The position numbers were made by a program, and so were the translations under genes. A DNA stretch of 64,000 nucleotides, taken from assembly GCF_030410485.1 (NCBI RefSeq), contig NZ_JAUHHC010000001.1, forward strand, positions 744,001 through 808,000. Reading direction: 5' to 3'. The DNA comes from Roseateles violae. GTDB taxonomy: Bacteria > Pseudomonadota > Gammaproteobacteria > Burkholderiales > Burkholderiaceae_C. A model generated the notes under the pieces. That model was not told the DNA's origin. It did not search any database and worked only from the letters and a program-made list of their open reading frames with translations. Shown piece after piece: positions 41,043-49,122 of this stretch (position 1 is its first letter; the number at the start of each line of letters is the position of its first letter).

Positions 41043-41366
41043 ATGCCTCAGTCATGGAGCGCCAAGCGCGAACGCCAGTACCAGCACATCAAATCGGGCC
41101 TGAAGAAAAGCGGCAAGTCGGAGCAGCTGGCCGAGGAGATCGCCGCCCGCACCGTCAACAAGGAGCGCGCCCAGCACGGCGAGGCCAAGGAGGCCAGCCG
41201 CAGCTCGGTCGAGGACATGCCGGCCGGCCGCCGCGGCGGCCTGCATGCGCATCGGGGGCCCGGCGGCCGCACGCTGGCCCAGCTGAGGAACGAGGCGCGC
41301 CAGCGCGGCATCAAGGGCCGCTCGACGATGAACAAGGCCCAGCTGGAGGCGGCCCTGAAGCGCTGA
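41043..41366 (+). CDS. Small basic protein with Rho-N/SAP-like C-terminus
   Basis: 107 residues, very polar and basic. The N-terminal half has MPQSWSAKRERQYQHIKSG and AEEIAARTVNKERA, seen in proteins labelled plasmid stabilisation protein; the last 40 residues (LAQLRNEARQRGIKGRSTMN) match the Rho termination factor N-terminal fold that binds nucleic acid. The plasmid label is historical and no plasmid genes are nearby. Role unknown. Confidence 0.85.
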   Translation: MPQSWSAKRERQYQHIKSGLKKSGKSEQLAEEIAARTVNKERAQHGEAKEASRSSVEDMPAGRRGGLHAHRGPGGRTLAQLRNEARQRGIKGRSTMNKAQLEAALKR

Positions 41367-41472
41367 GCGCAGCGGCAAGTCCTGGCCCCCGGCCGGCGCT
41401 CAGATGTCCGCAAACGTCCAGCGGCCGGCCCCGGTCCGTGGCAGGATGGCCGGCCGCAACAAGGAGACGACG

Positions 41473-42273
41473 ATGCGTGACCAGGACTTTCATGCGCTGC
41501 ACCGGGGCACCGACCGCCTATTGCTGCTGCTGAACTGCTGGGACGCCGGCAGCGCGCTGATGATGCAGAGCCTGGGCGCGCCGGCCGTCGCGACCAGCAG
41601 CGCCGCCGTCGCCTGGGCGCAGGGCTATGGCGATGGCGACCAGCTGCCGGTGGCACGCCTGCTCGACTGCGTGCGCGCCATCGCGCGCCGGCTGACGGCG
41701 CCGCTGAGCGTGGACATCGAGGGCGGCTACTCGGACGACCCGGCGGCCGTCGGCGAGACGGTCGCCGCCCTCATCGGCGCCGGCGCGGTCGGCATCAATA
41801 TCGAGGACGGTCGCGCCGAGCCGGCGCTGCTGTGCCGCAAGATCGAGCAGGCGCGGGCGGCGGCCGAGCGCGCCGGCGTGCGACTCTTCATCAATGCGCG
41901 CTGCGACGTCTATCTGAAGGGTCTGGCGCCGCCCGAGCAGCGCGTGGCCGAATCGCTGCGCCGTGCCGCGCTGTACCGCGCGGCCGGCGCCGACGGCTTC
42001 TTTGCCGCCGGCGCGCGGGCGCCGGACGAGATCGCCGCCCTGGTCGCCGGCACGCCGCTGCCGCTGAATGTGCTGGCCCTGGCCGGCGTGCCGCCGGCGG
42101 CCGAGCTGGCGCGGCTGGGCGTGCGGCGGCTCAGCGCCGGCTCGGGCATCGCCGAGTCGGTCTATGCGCGCATCGCCGAGCTGGGCTGCGATTTCCTGCG
42201 CGAGGGCGATGGCGCGGCGCTGTCCCGCCAGGCGCTGCCCTATGGCGAGCTGAACGCCCTGATGTCGGGCTGA
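41473..42273 (+). CDS. Isocitrate lyase/PEP mutase-family protein
   Basis: 266 residues. The start FHALHRG followed by LNCWDAGSALMMQSLGAPAV and AVAWAQGYGDGD, metal-binding DIEGGYSDDP, and NIEDGR are family marks of the PEP-mutase/isocitrate-lyase fold. The KxxCGH loop of true isocitrate lyases is not found, so oxaloacetate hydrolase- or phosphonopyruvate-type chemistry is possible. An AAGGAGACGACG ribosome site supports ATG 41473. Substrate unknown. Confidence 0.9.
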   Translation: MRDQDFHALHRGTDRLLLLLNCWDAGSALMMQSLGAPAVATSSAAVAWAQGYGDGDQLPVARLLDCVRAIARRLTAPLSVDIEGGYSDDPAAVGETVAALIGAGAVGINIEDGRAEPALLCRKIEQARAAAERAGVRLFINARCDVYLKGLAPPEQRVAESLRRAALYRAAGADGFFAAGARAPDEIAALVAGTPLPLNVLALAGVPPAAELARLGVRRLSAGSGIAESVYARIAELGCDFLREGDGAALSRQALPYGELNALMSG

Positions 42274-42369
42274 GCCGCCGTCCCCATTGTTGAGGGACAG
42301 CGGCTTGCCGGCCGCGGGGGCGCGGCGCATCATCGGGCCGCCCGACCGCAAGCCCGATGGAGGCCGCTC

Positions 42370-43815
42370 ATGGACATCACCGAAGTCGCCCCCGCCACCG
42401 CGCTGCGCCGCTGGGAGGATCTGCCCGGCCCGCGCGGCCTGCCGCTGCTGGGCAATGCGCTGCAGGTCCGGGCGCTGCGCTTTCACCAGCAGCTCGAGCA
42501 GTGGGCGCGGGACTTCGGCCCGCTGTACAAGCTGCGGCTGAACGAGCGCCGCCTGCTGGTCGTCGGCGACCATGAACAGGTCGCGGCGGTGCTGCGCGAC
42601 CGGCCCGAGGGCTTTCGCCGCACCAGCAAGATGGAGCGCATCTGGGTCGAGATGGGACTGCCGATCGGCGTCTTCGGCGCCCATGGCGAAACCTGGGCGC
42701 GCCAGCGCCGCATGGTGATGGCCGGCTTCGACCCGGCCCATGTGCGGCGCTACTACCCGGCCATGCAGCGCGTCGCGGCCAATCTCGGCGCGCGCTGGCA
42801 GGCGGCCGCGCGCGCCGGCCGGGCGATCGATCTGCAGGCCGATCTGATGCGCTACACGGTCGACACGATCGCCGGCCTGGCCTTCGGCGAGCAGGTCAAC
42901 ACCCTGCAGTCGGACGAGGACGTGATCCAGCGCCATCTGGACAAGATCTTTCCGGCCCTGTTCCGCCGCATCCTGTCGCCGATCCCGCTGTGGCGCTGGC
43001 ATCGATCGGCCGCCGACCGCGAGCTGGAGGCCGCGATCGTCGAGGTCAAGGCCGCCGTGGCCGGCTTCATCGCCCAGGCGCGCGCTCGCATGCAGGCCCA
43101 GCCGCAGCGCCGCGAGCATCCGGAGAACCTGCTGGAGGCGATGATCGCCGCCGCCGATGCCGAGGGCAGCGGCATCGACGACGAGGGCGTGGCCGGCAAT
43201 GTGCTGACCATGCTGCTGGCCGGCGAGGACACGACGGCCAACACCCTGGCCTGGATGACGGCCCTGCTGTGGCGTCATCCGGAAACGCTGGCCCGCGCGG
43301 CCGCCGAGGTGCGCGGCCTGATCGTCGAGGGCGCGCCGATCACGCAGGAGCAGCTGGGCCGGCTCGACTATCTGGAGGCCTGCGCGCACGAGACCATGCG
43401 GCTGAAGCCGGTCGCGCCGGTGCTGCCGCTGCAGTCGCTCCACGAGATCACCGTCGGCGATGTGCGCATCCCGGCCGACACGGTCGTGATCTGCCTGCTG
43501 CGCCGCGACAGCGTCAGCGACGCGCATATGGGCGCGCACGCGGGCAGGTTCGAGCCGCAGCGCTGGCTGCTCGGCGAAGAGAGCGTGGCCGCCCGCGCCC
43601 ATGCGGCCAAGCGCATCGCGATGCCCTTCGGCGCCGGCCCGCGCATCTGCCCGGGCCGCTATCTGGCCCTGCTGGAGATCAAGCTGGCGATGGCGACCCT
43701 GCTGAGCCGCTTCGAGATCGCGGCGGTCGACACGCCCGACGGTGCCGAGCCGCAGGAGCGCCTGGCCTTCACCATGGCGCCGCTGGGGCTGACGATGAGG
43801 CTGCGGGAGCGCTGA
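42370..43815 (+). CDS. Cytochrome P450
   Basis: 481 residues. A proline-rich LPGPRGLPLLG hinge (18-28) suggests a form like membrane P450s, though no anchor helix precedes it. The I-helix AGEDTTANT, K-helix ETMRLKP (ExxR), and heme-binding FGAGPRICPG with ligand C427 are all intact. It uses an external redox partner, none of which is encoded nearby. Substrate unknown; the family type resembles CYP102-clan or CYP4-like bacterial fatty-acid hydroxylases, but I cannot decide. Confidence 0.94.
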   Translation: MDITEVAPATALRRWEDLPGPRGLPLLGNALQVRALRFHQQLEQWARDFGPLYKLRLNERRLLVVGDHEQVAAVLRDRPEGFRRTSKMERIWVEMGLPIGVFGAHGETWARQRRMVMAGFDPAHVRRYYPAMQRVAANLGARWQAAARAGRAIDLQADLMRYTVDTIAGLAFGEQVNTLQSDEDVIQRHLDKIFPALFRRILSPIPLWRWHRSAADRELEAAIVEVKAAVAGFIAQARARMQAQPQRREHPENLLEAMIAAADAEGSGIDDEGVAGNVLTMLLAGEDTTANTLAWMTALLWRHPETLARAAAEVRGLIVEGAPITQEQLGRLDYLEACAHETMRLKPVAPVLPLQSLHEITVGDVRIPADTVVICLLRRDSVSDAHMGAHAGRFEPQRWLLGEESVAARAHAAKRIAMPFGAGPRICPGRYLALLEIKLAMATLLSRFEIAAVDTPDGAEPQERLAFTMAPLGLTMRLRER

Positions 43816-43845
43816 GCCGCCGCGGGTTTTGAGGCCCTCGCGGCG

Positions 43846-44259
43846 CTACTTGGCCTTGGGCTTCTTCGCCTTCGCGCCGTTGAGGGCGACCGCGGCGCGG
43901 ATCAGCGCCTTGAAGGCCTCGGCATCGAGCTGCTCGCCCTCGCGGATGTCGATCGCGCGCCGGGTGTTGCCGTCCAGGCTCGCGTTGAAGAGCCGGCTCG
44001 GGTCGCTCAGCGAGGCGCCCTTGGCGAAGGTCAGCTTGACCACCGCCTTGTAGGACTCGCCGGTGCAGACGATGCCCTCGTGCGACCAGACCGGCGTGCC
44101 CATCCACTTGAGCTCCTCGACGATGCCGGGATCGGCCTCGTGGATCAGCGCGCGCATGCGGCTCAGCGTCGAGCCGCGCCAGTCGCCCAGCTCGGCGATC
44201 CTGCGGTCGATCTGCGCCGTGGCCGTGGTCGGGTCCTTCGATTCCGTCGTCCTGCTCAT
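43846..44259 (-). CDS. DUF1801-family protein
   Basis: 137 residues. The region RMRALIHEADPGIVEELKW followed by PVWSHEGIVC, the TFAKGASLSDPSRLFNASL segment and the C-terminal basic tail (KAKKPKAK) fit DUF1801/YdhG-like proteins. The fold is iron-chaperone-like (frataxin-like) in some members; the function is not settled. It is divergent from the small membrane-protein gene at 44389. Confidence 0.9.
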   Translation of the reverse strand: MSRTTESKDPTTATAQIDRRIAELGDWRGSTLSRMRALIHEADPGIVEELKWMGTPVWSHEGIVCTGESYKAVVKLTFAKGASLSDPSRLFNASLDGNTRRAIDIREGEQLDAEAFKALIRAAVALNGAKAKKPKAK

Positions 44260-44388
44260 CCGTCGTCCTCCAGGGCCAGCGCCTCGTCCTACGCGGCAAC
44301 GCGCGCTCGGCCCGCAGCCGGGCCCGGCTCGCCTGCCTAAGCTTGTCGCGTGACCGTTAGCTTCGATAGCTTGTTAACCGGAGGCATT

Positions 44389-44466
44389 ATGGGCAAGTAC
44401 CTGTTCGCCTGGATCCTCGGCGTTCCCGCCGGCCTGCTGATCCTGGCCTATCTGATCTTCCACTGA
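44389..44466 (+). CDS. Very small membrane protein, 25 residues
   Basis: MGKYLFAWILGVPAGLLILA and then YLIFH: one hydrophobic helix with a central Pro, ended by His. A perfect GGAGG lies four bases before ATG. The short frame, the strong ribosome site and the all-membrane composition argue that it is real. I recall close look-alikes in other Burkholderiales and Pseudomonas, but cannot verify them here. It is convergent with ligD, 18 bp apart. Confidence 0.7.
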   Translation: MGKYLFAWILGVPAGLLILAYLIFH

Positions 44467-44484
44467 GGGCGTTCCTTCGCCCGT

Positions 44485-47004
44485 TCAGCGAGCGCTCGGC
44501 ACGAAGTCCAGCACCCGCATCGCCGTCGCCAGGCCTTGCCGCCCGGCGACGGCCTTCATTTCGGCCCAGGGATCGCTCTTCAGCGCCAGGCGCTCGCCGA
44601 TATTGCGCAGATGCCAGTGGGCGCCGCTCGTCAGGGCGTCGAGCTCGTCCCAGGCCACCGGCACCGAGATGCCGATGCCGGGTCTTGCCCGCGCCGACCA
44701 GGCGCAGGCCGTCGTCGCGCCGCGGCCATTGCGCAGATAGTCGATGAAGATCTTGCCGACGCGGTTGCGCGGCCCGCTCTTGACGACGAAGCGCTGCGGC
44801 AGGGTGGCGGCCAGGTGCGCGACGATCGCGCGCGACAGGCCCTTGACCTCGGCCCAGCCGGGCCCGCGGCGCAGCGGCACCAGCAGGTGCAGGCCCTTGC
44901 CGCCGCTGGTCTTCAGAAAGGCCTGCAGCTGCAGCTCCTGCAGCAGCGCGCGCAAGAGCGAGGCCGCCTCCTGGATCTGCGGCCAGGCGACGCCCTCGCC
45001 GGGGTCGAGGTCGAAGAACATGCGGTCCGGCTGCTCGATCGCGTCGCTGCGGCCGTTCCAGGTGTGCAACTCCAGCACATTCATCTGCACCGCGCCGAGC
45101 AGGGCCCGGGCGCTGTCTATCTCCAGCAGCGGCGCGTGGCCGGGGTCGAGCTTGGGGTCGAGCTGCTTCAGGCCCGGGATCTTCAGCGTGTCGCCATGCT
45201 TCTGGAAGAACAGCTCGCCACCGACGCCATCGGGCCCGCGCACCAGCGAGACCGGCCGCTGCTTCAGATGCGGCAGCATGCGCGCGGCGGCCGCCGCGTA
45301 GTACTCGGCCAGCTCCAGCTTGCTGATGCCGCTGGACGCGTCGATGACCCGCGTCGGATGGCTCAGGCGCAGGCCGGCCGGCAGCGCGGCCCTGGCCGGC
45401 GCCGCGGCGGCGGCGCGTTTGCCTGCCGGCGCCGGCTGCTGCGGCCGCTCGCGCGTGATCGCGGCGGCCGGCTTGTCGCCGCGCAGGCCGTGGAAGACCG
45501 CATGCCGCACCCGGCCCTCGCGCGTCCATTCCGAGAACGAGATCTCGGCCACCAGCTTGGGCCGCACCCAGTGCACGCCGCGCTGGTCGGGTGGCGGCGG
45601 GTTCAGGGTCGGCTTGGCCTGGGCCAGCTCCTGCAGCCGCTGCGCCAGCTCGCGCAGTGCGGTGTTGCCGAAGCCGCTGCCGACATTGCCGGCATAGCGC
45701 AGCGCGCCGGCCTCGTCGTGCACGGCCAGCAGCAGGGCGCCCAGGCCCTGGCGGCTGCCCTTGGGGTCGGTGTAGCCGACGATGACGAATTCCTGCCGCT
45801 GGGTGCACTTCAGCTTGATCCAGTCGCTGCTGCGGCGCGACTGGTAGCGCCCATCGGCGCGCTTGCCGATCAGGCCCTCCATGCGCAGCTGGCAGGCGGT
45901 GTGCAGAAGATGCTCGGGCGCGACCGCGAAGTCCTCGCTGAAGCGCAGCGGCGGCGCGGCCTCGCGGAGCAGTTCGCGCAGCGCCGCGCGGCGCTCGGCG
46001 AGCGGCGTCTCGCGCAGGTCGCGGCCGGCATGGAACATCAGGTCGAACAGGTAGTAGAGGATGTCGCCGCTGCGCGCCGCCTCCAGGCTGTTCTGCAGCG
46101 CCTGGAAGTCCGGCGCGCCCTCCTTGTCCTGCACGACGATCTCGCCGTCCAGCCAGGCCGTGCCCAGCTGCAGCCGCGTGATCGCGCGTGCCAGCGGCTT
46201 CAGCTTGGCCGTCCAGTCATGGCCGTTGCGGGTGAACAGGCGCACATCCTCGCCCTCGACGCGGGCCAGCAGGCGGTAGCCGTCGAACTTCAGCTCCCAC
46301 TGCCAGCCGGCCTCGCGCGGCGCCGCCTCGACCAGGGTGGCCAGCTGCGGCGCCAGGCTCAGCGGCAGCGCGTCCTGCTTGGCCTTTTTCGCTGTCTTCT
46401 TCCGCTTCACTGCTGGGGTGGCGGCCTTGCCCAGCACGCTGTCGGGCAGCGCCTCGACGATCGAGTAGTCGGCGGCCGGCCGCGCGTCGTCGTCGCGTTC
46501 CTTGATCAGCAGCCAGGGCGGCTGGCGCTCGCTGGCGCGCCCGTGCATGCGCACCAGGGTCCAATGGCCCTGCAGCTTCTCGCCGCGCAGCTCGAACTTG
46601 AGCTTGCCGGCCGCGTAGGCGGCGCGCGGATCGCCCTGCGGCAGCCAGACGCCGCGGTCCCAGACGATCACCGTGCCGGCGCCGTACTGGCCCGGCGGGA
46701 TCACGCCCTCGAAGCCGGCGTAGGCGAGCGGATGATCCTCGACCTGCACCGCCATGCGCTTGTCCTGCGGATCGAGGCTGGGCCCCTTGGGCACGGCCCA
46801 GCTCTTCAGCGTGCCGTCCAGCTCGAGCCGGAAGTCGTAGTGCAGCGCGCGCGCCGCATGCTTCTGCACGACGAAGCTCAGTGCCTGGCCGGCCTGGCCG
46901 CGCGGCGCCTTGGCCGGCGGCCCGCCGGCCGGCTCGCGGGTCTGCGCGAAGTCGCGCTTGCGGCGGTATTCCTGCAGGCCATCGGAGCGCTTCTCGGCCG
47001 CCAT
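44485..47004 (-). CDS. ligD: Multifunctional DNA ligase D
   Basis: 839 residues with three domains in the order phosphoesterase, ligase, polymerase. The 3'-phosphoesterase domain (about 20-195) has ALHYDFRLE with H55 and D57. The ATP-dependent ligase domain (about 215-525) has nucleophile K239 in KFDGYR. The primase-polymerase domain (about 555-839) has metal ligands D665 and D667 in FFDLDPG. It repairs double-strand breaks with Ku by end joining. It begins 3 bp after ku, so the two are translated together. Confidence 0.98.
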   Translation of the reverse strand: MAAEKRSDGLQEYRRKRDFAQTREPAGGPPAKAPRGQAGQALSFVVQKHAARALHYDFRLELDGTLKSWAVPKGPSLDPQDKRMAVQVEDHPLAYAGFEGVIPPGQYGAGTVIVWDRGVWLPQGDPRAAYAAGKLKFELRGEKLQGHWTLVRMHGRASERQPPWLLIKERDDDARPAADYSIVEALPDSVLGKAATPAVKRKKTAKKAKQDALPLSLAPQLATLVEAAPREAGWQWELKFDGYRLLARVEGEDVRLFTRNGHDWTAKLKPLARAITRLQLGTAWLDGEIVVQDKEGAPDFQALQNSLEAARSGDILYYLFDLMFHAGRDLRETPLAERRAALRELLREAAPPLRFSEDFAVAPEHLLHTACQLRMEGLIGKRADGRYQSRRSSDWIKLKCTQRQEFVIVGYTDPKGSRQGLGALLLAVHDEAGALRYAGNVGSGFGNTALRELAQRLQELAQAKPTLNPPPPDQRGVHWVRPKLVAEISFSEWTREGRVRHAVFHGLRGDKPAAAITRERPQQPAPAGKRAAAAAPARAALPAGLRLSHPTRVIDASSGISKLELAEYYAAAAARMLPHLKQRPVSLVRGPDGVGGELFFQKHGDTLKIPGLKQLDPKLDPGHAPLLEIDSARALLGAVQMNVLELHTWNGRSDAIEQPDRMFFDLDPGEGVAWPQIQEAASLLRALLQELQLQAFLKTSGGKGLHLLVPLRRGPGWAEVKGLSRAIVAHLAATLPQRFVVKSGPRNRVGKIFIDYLRNGRGATTACAWSARARPGIGISVPVAWDELDALTSGAHWHLRNIGERLALKSDPWAEMKAVAGRQGLATAMRVLDFVPSAR

Positions 47005-47007
47005 CGC

Positions 47008-47850
47008 TCAGGCCTTCTTGCGCTTGCTGCCGCCCGCGCCCCCTGAACCGCTCTTGCCGGCCGCCAGGCTGCGCTTGAGCAGATCGGTCAGGTCGACGAC
47101 ATTGGAGCCGCTCTCCTCGCCGGGCGTGGCCTCCAGCGGCGTCACCCGCTTGGTTTGGCCGGCCTCGGCCTTGGCGGCGATCAGCGTGCCGATCGCGGCC
47201 TTGAACTCGTCGTGGTAATCGTCGGCCTGCCACTGCGTCTTCATCTCCTCGATCAGCTGGCGCGCCATCTTCAGCTCGGCGTCCTTGATGCCGGCGGCGC
47301 TCTTGCCTTCGGCCGGAAACTTCAGCTCGTCCCAGGGCCGGATCTCGTCCGGCCAGCGCAAGGTGTTCAGCAGCAGCGCCGGGCCGCTGGGGATCAGGGC
47401 GGCCAGGTGCTGCTTGTTGTGCATGACGACGCGCGCGATGCCGATGCTGCCGTCGGCCAGCATCGCCTCGCGCAAGAGCGCATAGACCTTGGCCGCCTTG
47501 CCCAGCGGCTCCAGATAGAAGGGCCGCTCGAGGAAGAGGAAGGGAATCTCGGCGGCGGTCACGAAGGCCTCGATCTCTATCGTCTGCGTCGTTTGCGGAT
47601 AGGCGGCCTTGATCTCCTCGTCGCTGATCAGCACATAGTCGCCGTCATCCTGCTTGACGCCCTTGACGATGTCCTCCTTCTTGATCGCGCGGCCGGTGCG
47701 CTTGTTGATGCGCTGGTAGCCGACCGGGTCCATCGAGCGCTTGTCCAGCCAGTCGAAGTCGATATCGTCCTCGCGCGTGGCGGGGTACAGCGCCACCGGG
47801 ACGTGAACGAGGCCGAAGCTGATCGCGCCCTTCCAGATGATGCGTGCCAT
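47008..47850 (-). CDS. ku: Non-homologous end-joining protein Ku
   Basis: 280 residues, the usual bacterial Ku size. The start ARIIWKGAISFGLVHVPVAL is diagnostic, with YQRINKRTGR near 45 and the core beta-barrel bridge region after. The C-terminus is Lys/Gly/Ser-rich (GGAGGSKRKKA), fitting DNA binding and LigD recruitment. It binds broken DNA ends as a dimer. The middle gene of an SDR-ku-ligD operon, 14 bp after the SDR. Confidence 0.98.
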   Translation of the reverse strand: MARIIWKGAISFGLVHVPVALYPATREDDIDFDWLDKRSMDPVGYQRINKRTGRAIKKEDIVKGVKQDDGDYVLISDEEIKAAYPQTTQTIEIEAFVTAAEIPFLFLERPFYLEPLGKAAKVYALLREAMLADGSIGIARVVMHNKQHLAALIPSGPALLLNTLRWPDEIRPWDELKFPAEGKSAAGIKDAELKMARQLIEEMKTQWQADDYHDEFKAAIGTLIAAKAEAGQTKRVTPLEATPGEESGSNVVDLTDLLKRSLAAGKSGSGGAGGSKRKKA

Positions 47851-47864
47851 GGCCGCGCTCCGGC

Positions 47865-48857
47865 TCAGATCTCGCCGACGCTGCCGGTCACCGGCAGCAC
47901 GATGCCGCTGATATAGCCGGAGCAGACCGGCGCGGCCAGGAAGACATAGGCCGGCGACAGCTCCTCCGGCTGGGCCGGCCGGCCCATATCGGTCTTGCTG
48001 CCGAACTCGGCGACCTTCTCGGCCGGCGCGTCGGCCGGATTCAGCGGCGTCCAGACCGGACCCGGCGCGACCGCGTTGACGCGTATGCCCTTGGGCAAGA
48101 GGTTCTGCGCCAGCGCCTTGGTGAACGCATGGATCGCGCCCTTGGTGGTCGAATAGTCCAGCAGCTGCGCGCTGCCCTTGAGTCCGGTCGTCGAGCCGGT
48201 GTTGATGATGGAGGCGCCCCGGCCCAGATGCGGCAGCGCCGCCTTGGCCATATGGAAATAGCCGTAGACATTGGTGCGCAGGGTCTCGTCGAAGCGCTCC
48301 TCGCTGATGTCCTCAAGCGACTTCGCATGCTCCTGGAAGGCCGCGTTGTTGACCAGCACGTCGAGCTTGCCGAAGGCCTCGACGGTCTGCTCCACCGCCT
48401 GCCGGCAGAAGTCCGGATCCTTGACGTCGCCGGCGATGCACAGGCCGCGCCGGCCCTCGGCCTCGATGCAGCGCCGCGTCTCCTCGGCGTCCTCGTGCTC
48501 GTTCAGATAGGCGATCGCCACGTCGGCGCCCTCGCGCGCGAACAGCACCGCCACCGCGCGGCCGATGCCCGAGTCGCCGCCGGTGATCAGCGCCGCCATG
48601 TCCTGCAGCTTGCCGCTGCCCTGGTAGCCGGGAGCCAGGAATTGCGGCCGCGGCCGCAGCTGCGCCTCGCTGCCCGGCTTGGCGATGTGCTGCGGCGGCA
48701 GCCGGTCCGGATGCGGACGGTCGCCGGCCTGCACGGCCGGCTTGCCCTCGTCCTCCTTCTCGCCCTGCTTCGGCGCGGCTTCGTCGCGCTGGTCCTGCCG
48801 GCTCTGGATCGCCCTTTGCTGCTCGGCCGTGGCCTCGGAATCTTGCGCTTTGCTCAT
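47865..48857 (-). CDS. SDR-family oxidoreductase with long N-terminal extension (YhdF/YghA-like)
   Basis: 330 residues. The first 85 are charged and Gln/Glu/Asp-rich and include PPQHIAKPGSEAQLRP, typical of stress-linked SDRs such as YghA and GSP39. The Rossmann domain has TGGDSGIGRAVAVLFAREGA, VNNAAFQEH and catalytic Y-x3-K in LDYSTTKGAIH. The co-operon with ku and ligD is consistent with stationary-phase or stress expression. Substrate unknown. Confidence 0.94.
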   Translation of the reverse strand: MSKAQDSEATAEQQRAIQSRQDQRDEAAPKQGEKEDEGKPAVQAGDRPHPDRLPPQHIAKPGSEAQLRPRPQFLAPGYQGSGKLQDMAALITGGDSGIGRAVAVLFAREGADVAIAYLNEHEDAEETRRCIEAEGRRGLCIAGDVKDPDFCRQAVEQTVEAFGKLDVLVNNAAFQEHAKSLEDISEERFDETLRTNVYGYFHMAKAALPHLGRGASIINTGSTTGLKGSAQLLDYSTTKGAIHAFTKALAQNLLPKGIRVNAVAPGPVWTPLNPADAPAEKVAEFGSKTDMGRPAQPEELSPAYVFLAAPVCSGYISGIVLPVTGSVGEI

Positions 48858-49122
48858 GGCTGTCCCGTCCTTTCGACCATTCGTGGGGCAAGCCGCATGC
48901 CGGTCGGACGAGCGGCCGGGCCGCTGTCAGACGAGGCCGGCGCAGCGCAGGGTCAGGGCTTGCGCCGCGCGCAGGGCGCCCGCAGGCCGCGCCGGCGGGC
49001 CTTAGAGCCGGCCGGTGCGATCCGCTGACATCGCCAGCGCCCACGCCGCGCCCTCTGTACGAGCCCGCCGGAAAACTCCATGCGCCGGCATGAGGCTGCG
49101 AAAGCTTGAGGAAAGGGGGTCT

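Noticed and set aside
41043..41366. Plasmid stabilisation function for the Rho-N-like protein
   Set aside because: The name is inherited from old annotations; there are no plasmid genes near it and the sequence only supports nucleic-acid binding.
41518..43602. Antisense frame of about 690 codons opposite the PEP-mutase-like and P450 genes
   Set aside because: It spans two clear plus-strand genes and has shadow-type composition.
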